From: Candidatus Sulfotelmatobacter sp.
GTDB taxonomy: Bacteria; Acidobacteriota; Terriglobia; Terriglobales; Acidobacteriaceae
DNA length: 64,000 bases
NCBI GenBank assembly: GCA_036500765.1
Contig: DASYBM010000016.1
Span: forward strand, 186,001 to 250,000
Reading direction: 5' to 3'
The translations under genes and the position numbers were made by a program. Positions 29,359-39,928 of the stretch are shown here, piece by piece. The number at the start of each line of letters is the position of its first letter. Position 1 is the stretch's first letter. The notes beneath the pieces were generated by a model. That model was not told where the DNA came from. It searched no databases and worked only from the letters and a program-made list of their open reading frames with translations.

Positions 29359-31472
29359 CTCAATGCCCCCACCGGCAACGTCACCGTAAACACCGCTCCT
29401 CCCTCGGGAGAATTTGCTGCCTCCACGCTGCCGTTATGCTCTTTCATCACCGACTTGCAAATGCTCAGGCCCAATCCTGTGCCGCGTCCCGGCCTCTTCG
29501 TGGTGTAGAACGGATCGAAAATGCTCGGCAAATTTTCCTTCGGGATGCCCGGCCCGTCGTCGTGAAAGCTCACCCACACCGTGCCTTCGCCCTTGCCCAA
29601 TCGAATCCGCAGCGTCCCCTTGTCCCGCACATCGCGGATCGCCTGCTCCGCGTTCAGAATCAGATTCAGAAAAATCTGCATTAGCTGATGCGGATCCCCC
29701 AGCGCATAAGGCACCCCGGTTTCTTTTAGAAAATCGACTGTAATATTGTTCTTGCGCAGTGAGTAGGCGTGCAGATTCAACGTGCGCTCCACCACTTCCA
29801 CCAGATTGATCTTGCTCTTGCCCGGCGCCGGTGGCCGCGAGAAATAGGTCAGGTTCTGCACAATCTCCGCGGCGCGCCGCGCCTGCTGCTGCAACATCGC
29901 CAGTTGCTTGCGAGAGGTTTCGTTCGTCTCGGTGTCCTGCAGGAGTTCGCTCACGCCCATGATGCTGGTCAAGGGGTTGTTCAATTCATGCGCGACACCC
30001 CCAATCATCGCTCCCATTGCCGCCAGTCGCTCGCTCTGCACGACCTGCTGTTCCAGCTTTCGTTCGACCGTAATATCGCGCACCGAAACAATTACGCCGC
30101 TGATCTTCGAGTCGGCGTCCACGAGTTGGCTGCCCGAGGCGCGCATGGTCCGCCAGCTTCCATCGCGGTGCCTCGCTCCATATTCTGCCGATGCGAAAAC
30201 TTGCTGGCCCGAAACCACGTCGTGGTAAAGAGAAGCCAGCTCCGGCGAATGATCGTCCAGTTCCGATATCTTCTTTCCCAGCATATCCTGCGGCTCGTAG
30301 CCCAGAAGATCACGCGCCCTCGAACTGACAAAGGTATAGCGCTCCTCGAGATCTACCACCAAAATCAGATCCGGAAAACTTTCCAGCAGCCGGCCGCGAA
30401 ACTCCTCTTGCTGCGCCAGTTGCCGTTCCATCCGCCGCCTTTCTGTGATGTCCACCAGCGTTCCCTGGTAACGAATAATGTTTCCCGACGTGTCCCACAC
30501 CGCCCGCGACGAATCCAGAAAGACCGCCGCCTTTCCATCCTTGCGCCGCAGTTTGACCTCGCGCGTGCGCACGCCGCCACGATCGTCAACCGCGCGCCCC
30601 AGCACGGCCTGGCCCGCGTCGAAATTCAATGCCGCTGCCTCGGCCGTCAGCAGTTCACTCTTCTCCGCATATCCCAACATGTTCACCAGCGCGGGATTGG
30701 CGTCCAGCAATTCACCTTCGGGCGAGCTGAAGTACACGCCCTCCTGCAAGGTTTCGAATAATTCGGTGAAACGCAATTCCTTTTCGCGCAGTTCGGTTAC
30801 ATCGCGGCCCAGAATGCTTGCGCCCACCACCTCGTCGCCTTTGACAATCGCATTCACCACGGATTCAAAGTAAAGCGGCCGCGCACTTCTCTTCAGCCGC
30901 AAGCGCACCGTTCCCGCCCAGCGTTTCTTCTCCAGAAATCGTCCCAGGCCGTGTTCCACTTCTTCCTGGGATGGCTCTTCAATCAAGTCGTAGACCTTCC
31001 GCCCTACCAGTTCGGTATAAGTCAATCCTGTCAATTCGGTGATGCGCTTGTTCACGGTCCGCAAGGAGCCATCGAGCGACACCGCGCATGCCGGGTCATC
31101 GAAGGAGTCGATCAACTCCTTGAAGTTGCGTTGCGACCGCATGATCACCTGGCTGAGCTGATCCAGTTGTTCTTCAGATGGCGCTGCGCCAACGTGCTCC
31201 TGCAAACCGCGCAGCAAGACTTTGAGTTCGCCGACTTCCCGCCGTCGCCCGTAGGCATACACGGCAAACAGCACGGAAAGGACCAGCACGCCGATCGGAA
31301 TTGCACGCAGCGAGTAAGGAATGTTTTCCAGGCGTTCCCACAGCAGCGCGGTCAGAGCGACCGAAAGAAATATCAGGAACCCCAGCACCCATCGCCATAG
31401 CTGAGATTCTTCTCGTTCCAGCTTTCCGGGAGGGCGTGGCGTAGGCGGGGTGTTCACTGGGTTGAGGGTCAT
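29355..31472 (-). CDS. Membrane-anchored multi-PAS sensor histidine kinase
   Basis: About 705 aa. Two membrane helices near the N-terminus (about 20-75, LGFLIFLSVALTALLW and IGVLVLSVLFAVYAYG) leave almost no periplasmic domain. Three PAS domains follow (from about 120, 240 and 365; the PAC-like ends carry VRDITVERK and VDITERRR). The H box is GGVAHELNNPLTSIMGVSEL. ATPase boxes are LNLILNAEQAI, HDDGPGIPKE and GRGTGLGLSI. No response regulator is adjacent, so the partner is elsewhere. ATG 31472 is chosen; GTG 31502 in frame is possible. Confidence 0.93.
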   Translation of the reverse strand: MTLNPVNTPPTPRPPGKLEREESQLWRWVLGFLIFLSVALTALLWERLENIPYSLRAIPIGVLVLSVLFAVYAYGRRREVGELKVLLRGLQEHVGAAPSEEQLDQLSQVIMRSQRNFKELIDSFDDPACAVSLDGSLRTVNKRITELTGLTYTELVGRKVYDLIEEPSQEEVEHGLGRFLEKKRWAGTVRLRLKRSARPLYFESVVNAIVKGDEVVGASILGRDVTELREKELRFTELFETLQEGVYFSSPEGELLDANPALVNMLGYAEKSELLTAEAAALNFDAGQAVLGRAVDDRGGVRTREVKLRRKDGKAAVFLDSSRAVWDTSGNIIRYQGTLVDITERRRMERQLAQQEEFRGRLLESFPDLILVVDLEERYTFVSSRARDLLGYEPQDMLGKKISELDDHSPELASLYHDVVSGQQVFASAEYGARHRDGSWRTMRASGSQLVDADSKISGVIVSVRDITVERKLEQQVVQSERLAAMGAMIGGVAHELNNPLTSIMGVSELLQDTETNETSRKQLAMLQQQARRAAEIVQNLTYFSRPPAPGKSKINLVEVVERTLNLHAYSLRKNNITVDFLKETGVPYALGDPHQLMQIFLNLILNAEQAIRDVRDKGTLRIRLGKGEGTVWVSFHDDGPGIPKENLPSIFDPFYTTKRPGRGTGLGLSICKSVMKEHNGSVEAANSPEGGAVFTVTLPVGALS

Positions 31473-31755
31473 TCCCGAAAGGCCATCCTTTACTGAGGTC
31501 ACCTAATTCTATACGTACGGAGAAGTACAAACGTCTTTGGAAGCTTGGGGGGGAACCAGAAATCTACTCGTCAGTATCCCGGCGCGGGACCTCAAAGGCG
31601 CGGCTTTTTCCACAGCCCTTAGTGACATCCGTCACAGCCAGCGCCGCTCCTGCACCCGTAATGTATCTACCTGGCCCTCAATGCGAGGCTAAGCCCTAGT
31701 GTGCCCGGGTGCCCCATTTCTCGCGTTCTCTGGGATCTGGATCCGCGAACTGCCC

Positions 31756-33303
31756 ATGCTCTACAAGACTCTCAGCGCCGCCGTCTACGGTATCGACGCC
31801 AACATTATTCAGGTGGAGGTCGACTGCTCCGGCATCAAGTGCGATCAGGACCATTTCCACACCGTGGGCCTGCCCGACGCCGCCGTGCGAGAGAGCCGCG
31901 ACCGCGTCCGCGCCGCCCTCAAGAACTGCGGCTACGACATTCCGCCCACCCACATCACCATCAACCTTGCCCCCGCCGACATCAAGAAAGAAGGTTCCGG
32001 CTTCGACCTGCCCATGGCCCTCGGCATCGTCGGCGCGTATGGGGGCTTAACCAAAAAAGATATTGGCGACTGCCTCTTCGTCGGCGAACTCTCGCTCGAC
32101 GGCGGCGTCCGCGGCGTTCGTGGAGCCCTCCCCATTGCCATCGAAGCCCGCGGAAAAAAGATCGCTCGCATGGTCGTCCCCGAGGCCAACGCCAAAGAAG
32201 CGGCGATGGTCTCGGGTCTCGATGTCTATCCCGTGCGCTCGCTGCTCGACGTGATTCACTTCGTCAACTCGGGCAACGGCATCGTCCCAATCAAGTCCGA
32301 CGGTGACTCGCTCCTGCGCGAATCTCAACAATTCTTCGTGGACTTCAAAGATGTCCGCGGCCAGCAGACCGCCAAGCGCGCCATCGAAATCGCCTGCGCT
32401 GGAGGCCACAACATCCTCATGATCGGGCCGCCCGGCTCCGGCAAAACCATGCTGGCCAAGCGCATGCCGACGATTCTGCCTCCGTTCACTTTCGAAGAAG
32501 CCCTCGAAACCACCAAGATTCACAGCGTCGCCGGCGTGCTCGACCAGGGCAGTGGACTAGTCGGAACCCGCCCCTACCGCTCGCCCCACCACACCATCTC
32601 CGACGCCGGTCTCATCGGCGGCGGCGTGATCCCGCGTCCCGGCGAAGTTTCCCTCGCCCACAACGGCCTGCTCTTTCTCGACGAGCTTCCCGAATTCCCC
32701 CGCAACGTCCTCGAAGTCCTCCGCCAGCCGCTCGAAGATGGCACGGTCAGCATCGCCCGCGCATCGATGTCGCTGACCTTCCCCGCGCGTTTCATGCTCG
32801 CCGCCGCCATGAACCCCTGCCCCTGCGGGTTCCACAACGACCGCACCCGCGACTGCCAGTGCACCACGCCCATGATCCAGCGCTACGTCTCAAAAATCTC
32901 CGGCCCGCTCATGGACCGCATCGACATCCACATCGACGTCCCCGCTGTAAACTATAAAGAGATGCGCTCCACCCACGAACCCGAAAACTCCGCCACCATC
33001 CGTGAACGCGTAATCCGCGCCCGCCACAAGCAACTGACGCGCTTCTCCGCATCCCGCGAAAAACTTTACTGCAACGCGCAAATGTCCTCCCGCCATATCC
33101 GCACTCACTGCGAACTCTCCACCGACTGCGAACGCCTGCTCGAACGCGCCATGACCCAGCAAGGCCTGAGCGCCCGCGCCCACGACCGCATCTTGAAAGT
33201 CGCCCGCACCGTCGCCGACCTCGAAGCCGCGACCAATCTCGAACCCAAACACATCGCCGAAGCCATCCAATACCGCAGCCTCGACCGCACCTACTGGGCG
33301 TGA
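31756..33303 (+). CDS. comM: YifB/ComM family Mg-chelatase-like AAA+ helicase
   Basis: A 515-aa protein with the full YifB/ComM layout. The N-terminal Lon-protease-like fold starts [16 protein letters not shown], with [20 protein letters not shown]. The AAA+ core has Walker [15 protein letters not shown] and Walker [10 protein letters not shown]. The Cys-containing segment [13 protein letters not shown] is a family mark. ComM is a hexameric branch-migration helicase that extends integrated DNA in natural transformation. ATG 31756 fits homologue starts; a family F half-hairpin lies just upstream. Confidence 0.95.
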   Translation: MLYKTLSAAVYGIDANIIQVEVDCSGIKCDQDHFHTVGLPDAAVRESRDRVRAALKNCGYDIPPTHITINLAPADIKKEGSGFDLPMALGIVGAYGGLTKKDIGDCLFVGELSLDGGVRGVRGALPIAIEARGKKIARMVVPEANAKEAAMVSGLDVYPVRSLLDVIHFVNSGNGIVPIKSDGDSLLRESQQFFVDFKDVRGQQTAKRAIEIACAGGHNILMIGPPGSGKTMLAKRMPTILPPFTFEEALETTKIHSVAGVLDQGSGLVGTRPYRSPHHTISDAGLIGGGVIPRPGEVSLAHNGLLFLDELPEFPRNVLEVLRQPLEDGTVSIARASMSLTFPARFMLAAAMNPCPCGFHNDRTRDCQCTTPMIQRYVSKISGPLMDRIDIHIDVPAVNYKEMRSTHEPENSATIRERVIRARHKQLTRFSASREKLYCNAQMSSRHIRTHCELSTDCERLLERAMTQQGLSARAHDRILKVARTVADLEAATNLEPKHIAEAIQYRSLDRTYWA

Positions 33304-33475
33304 AGCCGCATCCGAGAAACGAGTGACGGGACCGACTCCCGGAGGGACGGGGATAGGTTCTCCAAGGTGGTAATGAATGGTCATACCCACTGTGCAATTA
33401 CCGTCACGGAGCGGAAAGACTCTATCCAGCCCAAAAGACGCATACTAAAATTCGCTTCTCGCGGAGGTATCTCCC

Positions 33476-34717
33476 ATGAAGCGCATTCCATCGCTCCTTC
33501 TTTGTTCTGTGGCTGCATTTCTCCTCGCCGCTCCCGCATCAGCGCAAACCTTCAAAATCCTCCTGCGCTTCCCAAATCAGCCAGGCGGCGGCAATCCTTC
33601 TGCCTTGCTTGATGTGAACGGCAACCTCTACGGCACCACGCAAATCGGCGGTCCCTCGAAGCTCGGAAATATTTTCGAGCTTACCAGTCAGGGCAACGAG
33701 AGCACCCTGTACAGCTTCACGAACACGACCCCAGACGGCAGAACTCCCACCATCGGTCCTTTGATTCAGGATGCGGCGGGCAATTTCTACGGCACCACGC
33801 AGAATGGCGGCGATTACAATTGCTTCGTTTTCTTCGTGAGAGGTTGTGGAACGGTGTTCAAGCTGAGTCCGACAGGGCAGGAGACGATCCTGCACAGCTT
33901 TTCCGGCGGAGCCGATGGCGCGCAGCCGCTAGCTGGTCTGGCCGCGGATGCAGCAGGCAACCTCTACGGTACGACTTATCAGGGTGGTACCGGATGCTCG
34001 GGCGGCTGCGGCACCGTCTACAAAGTTACTCCCACCGGCGTTGAGAGCGTTCTCTACAGCTTTACCGGTGGGGCAGACGGTTCCCTTCCATACTCTGTCG
34101 TTCCAGTTACTGACGCCGAGGGAAATCTTTACGGCACCACCTTAAAAAGCGGCGATCTTAGTTGCGGTCGAGGCGAGGGCTGCGGAACCGTTTTCAAAGT
34201 TGACCCCAGCGGCTATGAGACAGTTCTGTACTCCTTTACTGACGGTGCCGACGGCGCGTTCCCGGATGCCGGCTTGGCCCGCGACTCTCAAGGCAACCTC
34301 TATGGCACAACCTCCGCAGGAGGTAACCTGAATTGCGATCCTGGACACACCGGTTGCGGTACGGTCTTCAAAGTCAACCCGTCTGGTAGTTTGACTGTGC
34401 TCTACAACTTCGCCTATGTCGATACTGGTTATGGTCCGATCTCGACCTTGGTTTTGGATCCGGCGGGTAATCTCTACGGCACGACGCTCTACGGCGGAGC
34501 TGCTCAGTGGGGTGGTGTTTTTAAAGTGAGCAGCCACGGTGTCTATAGCTTGCTTCACAGCTTCAACACTGGGAATGAATTCATCGATGGAATTTGGCCC
34601 ATGGCGGGCTTGACCCGCGACAGCGCCGGCAATCTCTTCGGTACAACCTCGGCTGGGGGCAAGGGCAGTTGCGCCAACTATTACGGTTGCGGAGTGGTGT
34701 TTGAGCTCACTCCGTAA
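33476..34717 (+). CDS. Secreted seven-repeat Gloeo/Verruco (GloVer) protein
   Basis: A 413-aa exported protein. The signal peptide ends LLAAPASAQ. Seven repeats of about 50 residues carry (D)xxGN(L/F)(Y/F)GTT...G(T/V)VFK: NLYGTT in units 1, 3, 4, 5 and 6, NFYGTT in unit 2 and NLFGTT in unit 7. Four units contain a Cys followed by GCGT or GCGV. Unlike the paralogue at 18158 it ends with repeat 7 and has no TIG domain. GGAGG lies about 9 nt before the ATG. Extracellular; function unknown. Confidence 0.86.
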   Translation: MKRIPSLLLCSVAAFLLAAPASAQTFKILLRFPNQPGGGNPSALLDVNGNLYGTTQIGGPSKLGNIFELTSQGNESTLYSFTNTTPDGRTPTIGPLIQDAAGNFYGTTQNGGDYNCFVFFVRGCGTVFKLSPTGQETILHSFSGGADGAQPLAGLAADAAGNLYGTTYQGGTGCSGGCGTVYKVTPTGVESVLYSFTGGADGSLPYSVVPVTDAEGNLYGTTLKSGDLSCGRGEGCGTVFKVDPSGYETVLYSFTDGADGAFPDAGLARDSQGNLYGTTSAGGNLNCDPGHTGCGTVFKVNPSGSLTVLYNFAYVDTGYGPISTLVLDPAGNLYGTTLYGGAAQWGGVFKVSSHGVYSLLHSFNTGNEFIDGIWPMAGLTRDSAGNLFGTTSAGGKGSCANYYGCGVVFELTP

Positions 34718-34911
34718 TCTGTTGGTTTCGTTCTTAAGAGAAGACATAAAGAGTGTTTGGACATAGGTAAGAATGTGGGGACAGCCGCGCCCCGGCTGTC
34801 CTTCGAGCGCAGCTCGCGGCGTTTCTTAACCCCACAACCCAACTCGCCCCTGAACTCTAGTTACTTGTCGCGGCTCCCGATTCGCGGTGCAATTGTCTCC
34901 GGGAGAGACCT

Positions 34912-35301
34912 ATGGGCCGCATGTTTGGTTTTCTTGGCGTAGTCATGGCGATGGCGATCGGCATGTACATCTATTCCAGGCAGATGCAGAGTTCTTCGGC
35001 CGAAGCTGGTGCCAATAACCCAAAGGCCGCCATCAACATTACCGGCGTCCGCAGCGATCTAATCAGCATCGCCCAGGCCGAGCGACGCCACTTCGCCGCC
35101 GAAGGCAAATACGTCTCCCTCGATGAACTGATCTCGAATAATGACATCAGCGTCGCCCGCCAGCGCCCTCCATACTCCTACGAAATCGAAACCAGCGCCG
35201 GCAGTTTCAAAGTAATCGCAACCCGCAACGGCGACGACGGTTCAGGCACCCCCGCCCAGCTCTCCGTCGACGAAAACATGGAATTCGAAACCACGCAATA
35301 A
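34912..35301 (+). CDS. Type IV pilin-like small membrane protein
   Basis: A 129-aa protein with one N-terminal helix (FGFLGVVMAMAIGMYIYSRQ) and a globular domain containing LISIAQAERRHFAAEGKYVSL, a pattern seen in acidobacterial pilin-like and pseudopilin-related proteins. It has no canonical prepilin-peptidase site (G before F-T-L-I-E), so it may be a membrane-anchored periplasmic protein instead. The convergent neighbour is a PilT retraction ATPase, which gives weak support for a pilus link. Confidence 0.6.
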   Translation: MGRMFGFLGVVMAMAIGMYIYSRQMQSSSAEAGANNPKAAINITGVRSDLISIAQAERRHFAAEGKYVSLDELISNNDISVARQRPPYSYEIETSAGSFKVIATRNGDDGSGTPAQLSVDENMEFETTQ

Positions 35302-35327
35302 AATTTGGAACGCTATCGAACCGGTTG

Positions 35328-35365
35328 GCCTATTTCTCGCCGTTCTTCGCGAGAACTGGGATTTG
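35328..35365. repeat. Family F hairpin between pilin-like gene and pilT
   Basis: CTATTTCTCGC...GCGAGAACTGGGATTT; the stem TTCTCGC/GCGAGAA is perfect. It sits between two convergent genes and may terminate both. Confidence 0.65.
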
Positions 35366-35386
35366 GTCTGCTGGTGGAAAAGCACC

Positions 35387-36532
35387 CTAGAATCCCTTCG
35401 CCTTCAACATCACATCCAGATCCTCCGGATGCAGCGCCCGCACCATCGCCTCTTCGCGTCCCAGATCGTTCTGAGTGACCAGCAGCGCCAGCGACTCCTC
35501 CAGCGTGAACGACCCTTGTTTCCGCGTAATCGTGATCTCCTGCTGCAAATGCTGTAACGCATTCTTGCGGATATGCTGCCGCGCCCCATACCCCACCATC
35601 AGCAACTCCGCAGCCGGCACGCGCCCGCCATTCTTCCGTGGAATCAGCGTCTGGGTCATCATGGCCGCCAACGCCATCGCCATCTCAGCGCGGACGGTGT
35701 GTTGCCGCTCCTGCGGAAACGAATCCGCAATACGCGAGACCGTCGACGCCGCGTCGGTCGTATGCAAAGTAGTAAATACCAGGTGCCCAGTCTCCGCCGC
35801 CGAGAGCGCAATCCTCGCCGTCTCCGGATCCCGCATCTCGCCGACCACGATCACATCCGGCGCCTGCCGCATGGCCGCTCGCAGCGCGGTAGGGAAGTCC
35901 GGCGCATCAATCCCGATTTCCACCTGCTCGATCACGCTCAAGTTATGCGCATGCTCGTACTCGATCGGATCTTCGATCGTGACAATGTGCCGCGCATCGT
36001 GCTGATTCATTTCGTTCACCAGTGCAGCCAGCGTCGTGGTTTTACCCGACCCAGTCGCTCCTCCAATTATCACCAGCCCGCGCTGCAACCTGGCCAGAGC
36101 CCCCACCCCCGACGGCAACTTAAGCTCGTCGAGCCCCGGCACTTTCGACGGCAGCGCTCGCACCGTCGCCGCCGCAAGTCCGCGCTCGCGATGCAGATTA
36201 ATGCGGAACCTTCCCAACCCTTCGGCTCGATACGACGAATCCGCAATCTTGTTGCGCTCATACTCTTCCCGCGCATGTTCCGCCAGCGCCGGCAGCACCG
36301 CAGCCTCAATTTCATCCCCCGTCAACGGGCTATCGCCGACGGCAACCAGTGCACCCTCCACGCGAACCGCCGCCGCCGCATGCGAAACCAGCAGCAGATC
36401 GCTGCCCTTCCGAGCCACTAGTTGCTCCAGCCACCAATGAAGCTGCCTCGAGTTATGAACTGCGGTTTCCGGATCAATCACTTGAACGCGCGCGCGATTT
36501 CCCTCAGCTGTCATATTTAGCATTGGATGCAT
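35387..36532 (-). CDS. pilT: Type IV pilus retraction ATPase PilT
   Basis: A 381-aa secretion-superfamily ATPase. The N-terminal PAS-like domain is followed by Walker A IGGATGSGKTTTLAALV, the Asp box TIEDPIEYEH and the Walker B region GEMRDPETARIAL, then the His box HTTDAAS. It powers pilus retraction for twitching and DNA uptake. The AIRNLIRE motif typical of PilT is not seen; the matching position reads ENALQHLQQ-like sequence, so retraction should be treated as probable. No other pilus assembly genes are in the window. Confidence 0.9.
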   Translation of the reverse strand: MHPMLNMTAEGNRARVQVIDPETAVHNSRQLHWWLEQLVARKGSDLLLVSHAAAAVRVEGALVAVGDSPLTGDEIEAAVLPALAEHAREEYERNKIADSSYRAEGLGRFRINLHRERGLAAATVRALPSKVPGLDELKLPSGVGALARLQRGLVIIGGATGSGKTTTLAALVNEMNQHDARHIVTIEDPIEYEHAHNLSVIEQVEIGIDAPDFPTALRAAMRQAPDVIVVGEMRDPETARIALSAAETGHLVFTTLHTTDAASTVSRIADSFPQERQHTVRAEMAMALAAMMTQTLIPRKNGGRVPAAELLMVGYGARQHIRKNALQHLQQEITITRKQGSFTLEESLALLVTQNDLGREEAMVRALHPEDLDVMLKAKGF

Positions 36533-36730
36533 CCGGACTTGTAACAGAACGATTGGGCTCGCTGAATCTTTGCAGCCTACGCCCTGGGAAATATCGTCGA
36601 CAGCACGCTAGTTGCGCGTAAAGGAGTGGAGCGTTGCAGGGCAGTAGGGGCGAAGGGCGGACGCAGCTTCCCATGAGTCAGGTCGAATGATCCGCCCCGC
36701 GAGTGTACAGCAGTTGGCTTCCGGCGATTC

Positions 36731-37813
36731 TCAGTTCTGCCGCAGCGCCGGCATCGGAACTGGAACGTTGAAAGCCGTCATAGCTCCGCCCATTCCTAGC
36801 TGACATGTGTTAGGCGGGAACGTGCAGCCCGTACCGTTGCCTTGGCACCCCGCCGCCCAGAACATGTATCCCAGCATCCCCTCGCTCGTCCCCGCGCCCG
36901 CAGGCGCTAGAGTTTCCACAAAACTCGCAGCTGTATTCTGGTCCGAATTGCTGAAGTTATCGCAATTCGGTTGGCCGCCGACCAACCACAAGCTTCCTGT
37001 TAGCTTTGCCGGCGCCATCGGCCCAACCGCTGTCCCGTCGCCATCCACATGCTGCTGCCATCCCGATTCCAGAGTCGAAACGCTCGTCTTCTGCGTCGCC
37101 ACCATGGCATTGGCGTAATCCAGCACCGGCGCGCTGGTCTGCAACCAATTGGTCACCGCATAACCGGCCAGCTTGGTCAGATACGTATCGCCATCTCCGA
37201 GGTCGATGGTCAGGCGCGCGGCATAGTTCGCCCCGGTTGCGTCATAAGGAATCTGTGAGCGATATGCGCTGACGAACTGTTGCAGTCCGCTCAAGTTCGG
37301 ACTGCTGCTGTTTTCGTAATCGATTTCCATCCCCACGTTGAATTGCTTGGCCGCATTCGCAGCGTTAATGCCGAGCTGAGTCGGATTGCTGCCGAGCGCC
37401 TTGTCCCAATTTTTCCGGTAACTGGCTCCCCCAATCGACATCATCACCCGCACGCCGCGGCTCTGAAAATAGTTGATCACCGCCGTATTCATGCCGACGG
37501 GAATGCCGTTGACGTCGCCCGAATCGGTCGTGAGATTCATCAGCTTGTCGGGATCCACAAAACTCAGAATCACCAGGTTGACCGACGGCGAATATGTGTT
37601 GTTCAGATCGCGATCGATCATCCAGTGATTGTCGGTATCGAAGGTGGTCATGTTCGGAACCGAGGCCCAGCTGCAACCGTCCGTATAGCAATGCCAGGCG
37701 CCATAGATTTGCATCTGCGTTTGTGCGTTCGCGATTGGGGCCATGCCTGGCAGTCCCGACAAAAACAGAATCGCCATGCCGGCACAGAGCTGCACCGCTA
37801 TCTTTCGTGTCAT
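36731..37813 (-). CDS. Secreted GH18-like protein with altered acidic motif (paralogue 1)
   Basis: A 360-aa exported protein; the signal peptide ends near ANAQTQ. It keeps the GH18 barrel signs: SIGG at 126-129 and, on strand 4, VGMEIDYE, where the standard motif is DGxDxDxE. The catalytic Glu167 and Asp165 remain, the second Asp is Glu163 and the first is replaced. The C-terminus ends PMPALRQN, as in the paralogue at 53459. Whether it is an active chitinase or binding protein is open. AAGGAG lies 8 nt before ATG 37813. It lies downstream of the GH9 gene on the same strand, 126 nt away. Confidence 0.8.
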   Translation of the reverse strand: MTRKIAVQLCAGMAILFLSGLPGMAPIANAQTQMQIYGAWHCYTDGCSWASVPNMTTFDTDNHWMIDRDLNNTYSPSVNLVILSFVDPDKLMNLTTDSGDVNGIPVGMNTAVINYFQSRGVRVMMSIGGASYRKNWDKALGSNPTQLGINAANAAKQFNVGMEIDYENSSSPNLSGLQQFVSAYRSQIPYDATGANYAARLTIDLGDGDTYLTKLAGYAVTNWLQTSAPVLDYANAMVATQKTSVSTLESGWQQHVDGDGTAVGPMAPAKLTGSLWLVGGQPNCDNFSNSDQNTAASFVETLAPAGAGTSEGMLGYMFWAAGCQGNGTGCTFPPNTCQLGMGGAMTAFNVPVPMPALRQN

Positions 37814-37939
37814 GAGTCTCTCCTTGAATTTTCCACAGCAAGGCTGAGCCGCCGCCTTTACGGTAGCGGGGTTAGGACAAACACAGAAGGAAACAAGGAG
37901 CGCGGTGGCTGATACCACGGCGCCCCCTTCGAAGTTGAA

Positions 37940-39889
37940 TTACGGAGTGCCCGACGGAGCTCCCGCAATCTCCCAGGCGAAGCCAAGAAAAGATGAGGCT
38001 GTGAGATCGATGGCTGGTTCTACGGTCGAGTAAGACTGCACATTGTCCTGATACACCGCGCCGTTCCCGTTGAAGACCGCGAATTGGTCGACCCCATTCG
38101 GCGGGCACGCTACCATGCCCGAGAGCGTTCCCTTGGCTGCGGCCGAGTTCGGACCCTCCACCCCAGCGCCCAGCAGGAACGGCGGTCCGTTGGGCGGTAC
38201 ATCTACAATGTTCGTGACTTGATGCTGCATGCAGAGCGGAAAAGTGTCGCCATCGCCGACCAGCAACGACGTTCCCCAGGCATTCGCTCCCAGCACGTTA
38301 GCTTGCCAGCGGGTTCCGTAGGCCGCGTAGGTGGTCGAACCGGTCAGGTTGTCGTACTCGTTCGCCATTACCACCAGGCCGCCGCCGTGCGAGGTAGTGT
38401 CGTAGGTGTTCCACGGAAATCCGAAACCGAAAGGATCTTTGCCGGCTTGCGTGACACCTTTGTCCAGTTGCTTCTTCAAGTCCGCCAGCAGCGCGGCTTC
38501 CGAGGTCGCCAGCCCCGTCGGATTTCCGGCCAGCACAAAGGCACGGTACAACTCGAAATGCGCGAGGCCGCTTACATCGTAAAGATTCAACGTATCGGCC
38601 GCATCATTCGGACCGGTGATATAAGCATTGGCCCAGGTTGCGGCCAGCGGCAGATAATACGTTGCGCTCGTATGCGGCAGTCCGGCCGGCAGGTTGGTTG
38701 CGCCTTCCAGCGCGAAGTACAACTCCGTCGCCCCCAGTTCCAGATCGTCGCGCCACTCGACTTCCGGATAAAAATCAAACGGTCCTGCGGTGAGCAGATT
38801 TCCGCTCGGTGAAGTATTCGCCAAATCGAAAATATGTTCTGCCGAGAGCAGGCACTGATTCGCATAGGTGACGTTGCTGGCGGCAAATACTTTGTAGCAG
38901 AGCGCAAAATCGGCGGCCAGCCGTCCCGCCAGGTTGGGGCTGATCGATGCTCCCGCGCCTCCCGCCGTGTTCTGAAATACCGGCCGGTGACAGATGTACT
39001 CATACGGCGACACGCAACTCTGATAGTCGTCATCGGCCTGCGGCAGCCGCCAAATGTCGTGATCGCCCACATAGCTGTGGCCGCCCGACGCCACCGCCAC
39101 CTGGTAGTAGAGTGTCTTCGAGCTGTCGACCCACATCTTTTGCAGCCAGTCCAGCCCGAATTGCGCTTCCGCGGTAAAGTTCGACGTCGATGATCCCGAC
39201 CCCATTTGCGCCGGAAAATCGCGAACCCCGATCAACATCATCGCAACCGTGTAACTGTGCGTTTCTACGAACTTCATGTAGTCGCCCGCGTCCCACCAGC
39301 CGCCGGATGCGTCCAACACCGCGCCGGTCGGCGTCAGCGGGCCGGCATTGTCCTTCTTGTTGAAAGTGGGCGTGAAGTAGGCCGTCGCACTCTCATCATT
39401 CAGGTGCCCCGGTGAGCTGCGCAGCGCATTCGCAATGTAGTTCGGCCCGTCTCGCTCCGATTCATAAAAGAAGAGCGAATTGGCCAGCGGCGTGTCGTAT
39501 AGGTTCGCGGCCGTGTCGATCTTGAAAGCCGGCGATGTCGCCGCGATCGGCGAAGCCACCGAAATCGTGTAGGTTCCGGCGGTCGATACTGAGTCGAAAT
39601 CGAGCGCATAAACGTCCGCGTAAGTTCCCCAGGCTCCCACACTCGTTCCCACCGAAGCTGAATAAACCGTGGTTCCGCTCGAGTTTTTGATCGCGAAGGT
39701 TGCTCCGGTCTCTGCCGCGCTGGCCATCAGATAAGCGCGCTTAGTGGAGCCTTCAACATAGCCGACTTGATTAACCCGAATGTAAGCGCTGGCCGCCTGC
39801 GCCAGATTGGCTACAACCAAAGGGCAAGCAACCAGAAAGGTGTGACACAGAAGGCGAGAGGAGGCAGGAAACCCGATTCGGCCTGTCAT
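37940..39889 (-). CDS. Secreted GH9 endoglucanase
   Basis: A 649-aa exported cellulase. After the signal (about 1-33) comes an Ig-like N-terminal domain (about 35-125, YIRVNQVGYVEGSTKRAYL) and the GH9 (alpha/alpha)6 barrel. WDAGDY at 199-204 holds the Asp pair that activates water. Near the C-terminus VEPAID matches the region of the proton-donor Glu. It should cut beta-1,4-glucan by inversion outside the cell. No carbohydrate-binding module is seen. The GH18-like gene follows on the same strand. Confidence 0.92.
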   Translation of the reverse strand: MTGRIGFPASSRLLCHTFLVACPLVVANLAQAASAYIRVNQVGYVEGSTKRAYLMASAAETGATFAIKNSSGTTVYSASVGTSVGAWGTYADVYALDFDSVSTAGTYTISVASPIAATSPAFKIDTAANLYDTPLANSLFFYESERDGPNYIANALRSSPGHLNDESATAYFTPTFNKKDNAGPLTPTGAVLDASGGWWDAGDYMKFVETHSYTVAMMLIGVRDFPAQMGSGSSTSNFTAEAQFGLDWLQKMWVDSSKTLYYQVAVASGGHSYVGDHDIWRLPQADDDYQSCVSPYEYICHRPVFQNTAGGAGASISPNLAGRLAADFALCYKVFAASNVTYANQCLLSAEHIFDLANTSPSGNLLTAGPFDFYPEVEWRDDLELGATELYFALEGATNLPAGLPHTSATYYLPLAATWANAYITGPNDAADTLNLYDVSGLAHFELYRAFVLAGNPTGLATSEAALLADLKKQLDKGVTQAGKDPFGFGFPWNTYDTTSHGGGLVVMANEYDNLTGSTTYAAYGTRWQANVLGANAWGTSLLVGDGDTFPLCMQHQVTNIVDVPPNGPPFLLGAGVEGPNSAAAKGTLSGMVACPPNGVDQFAVFNGNGAVYQDNVQSYSTVEPAIDLTASSFLGFAWEIAGAPSGTP

Positions 39890-39928
39890 GGGGGCACCCC
39901 GTACTGAAAGGTTTTAATAAAACGCATG

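Noticed and set aside
29769..30761. A 330-codon frame opposite the PAS kinase
   Set aside because: Antisense of H-box and PAS coding sequence; Arg/His/Gln-rich without domain.
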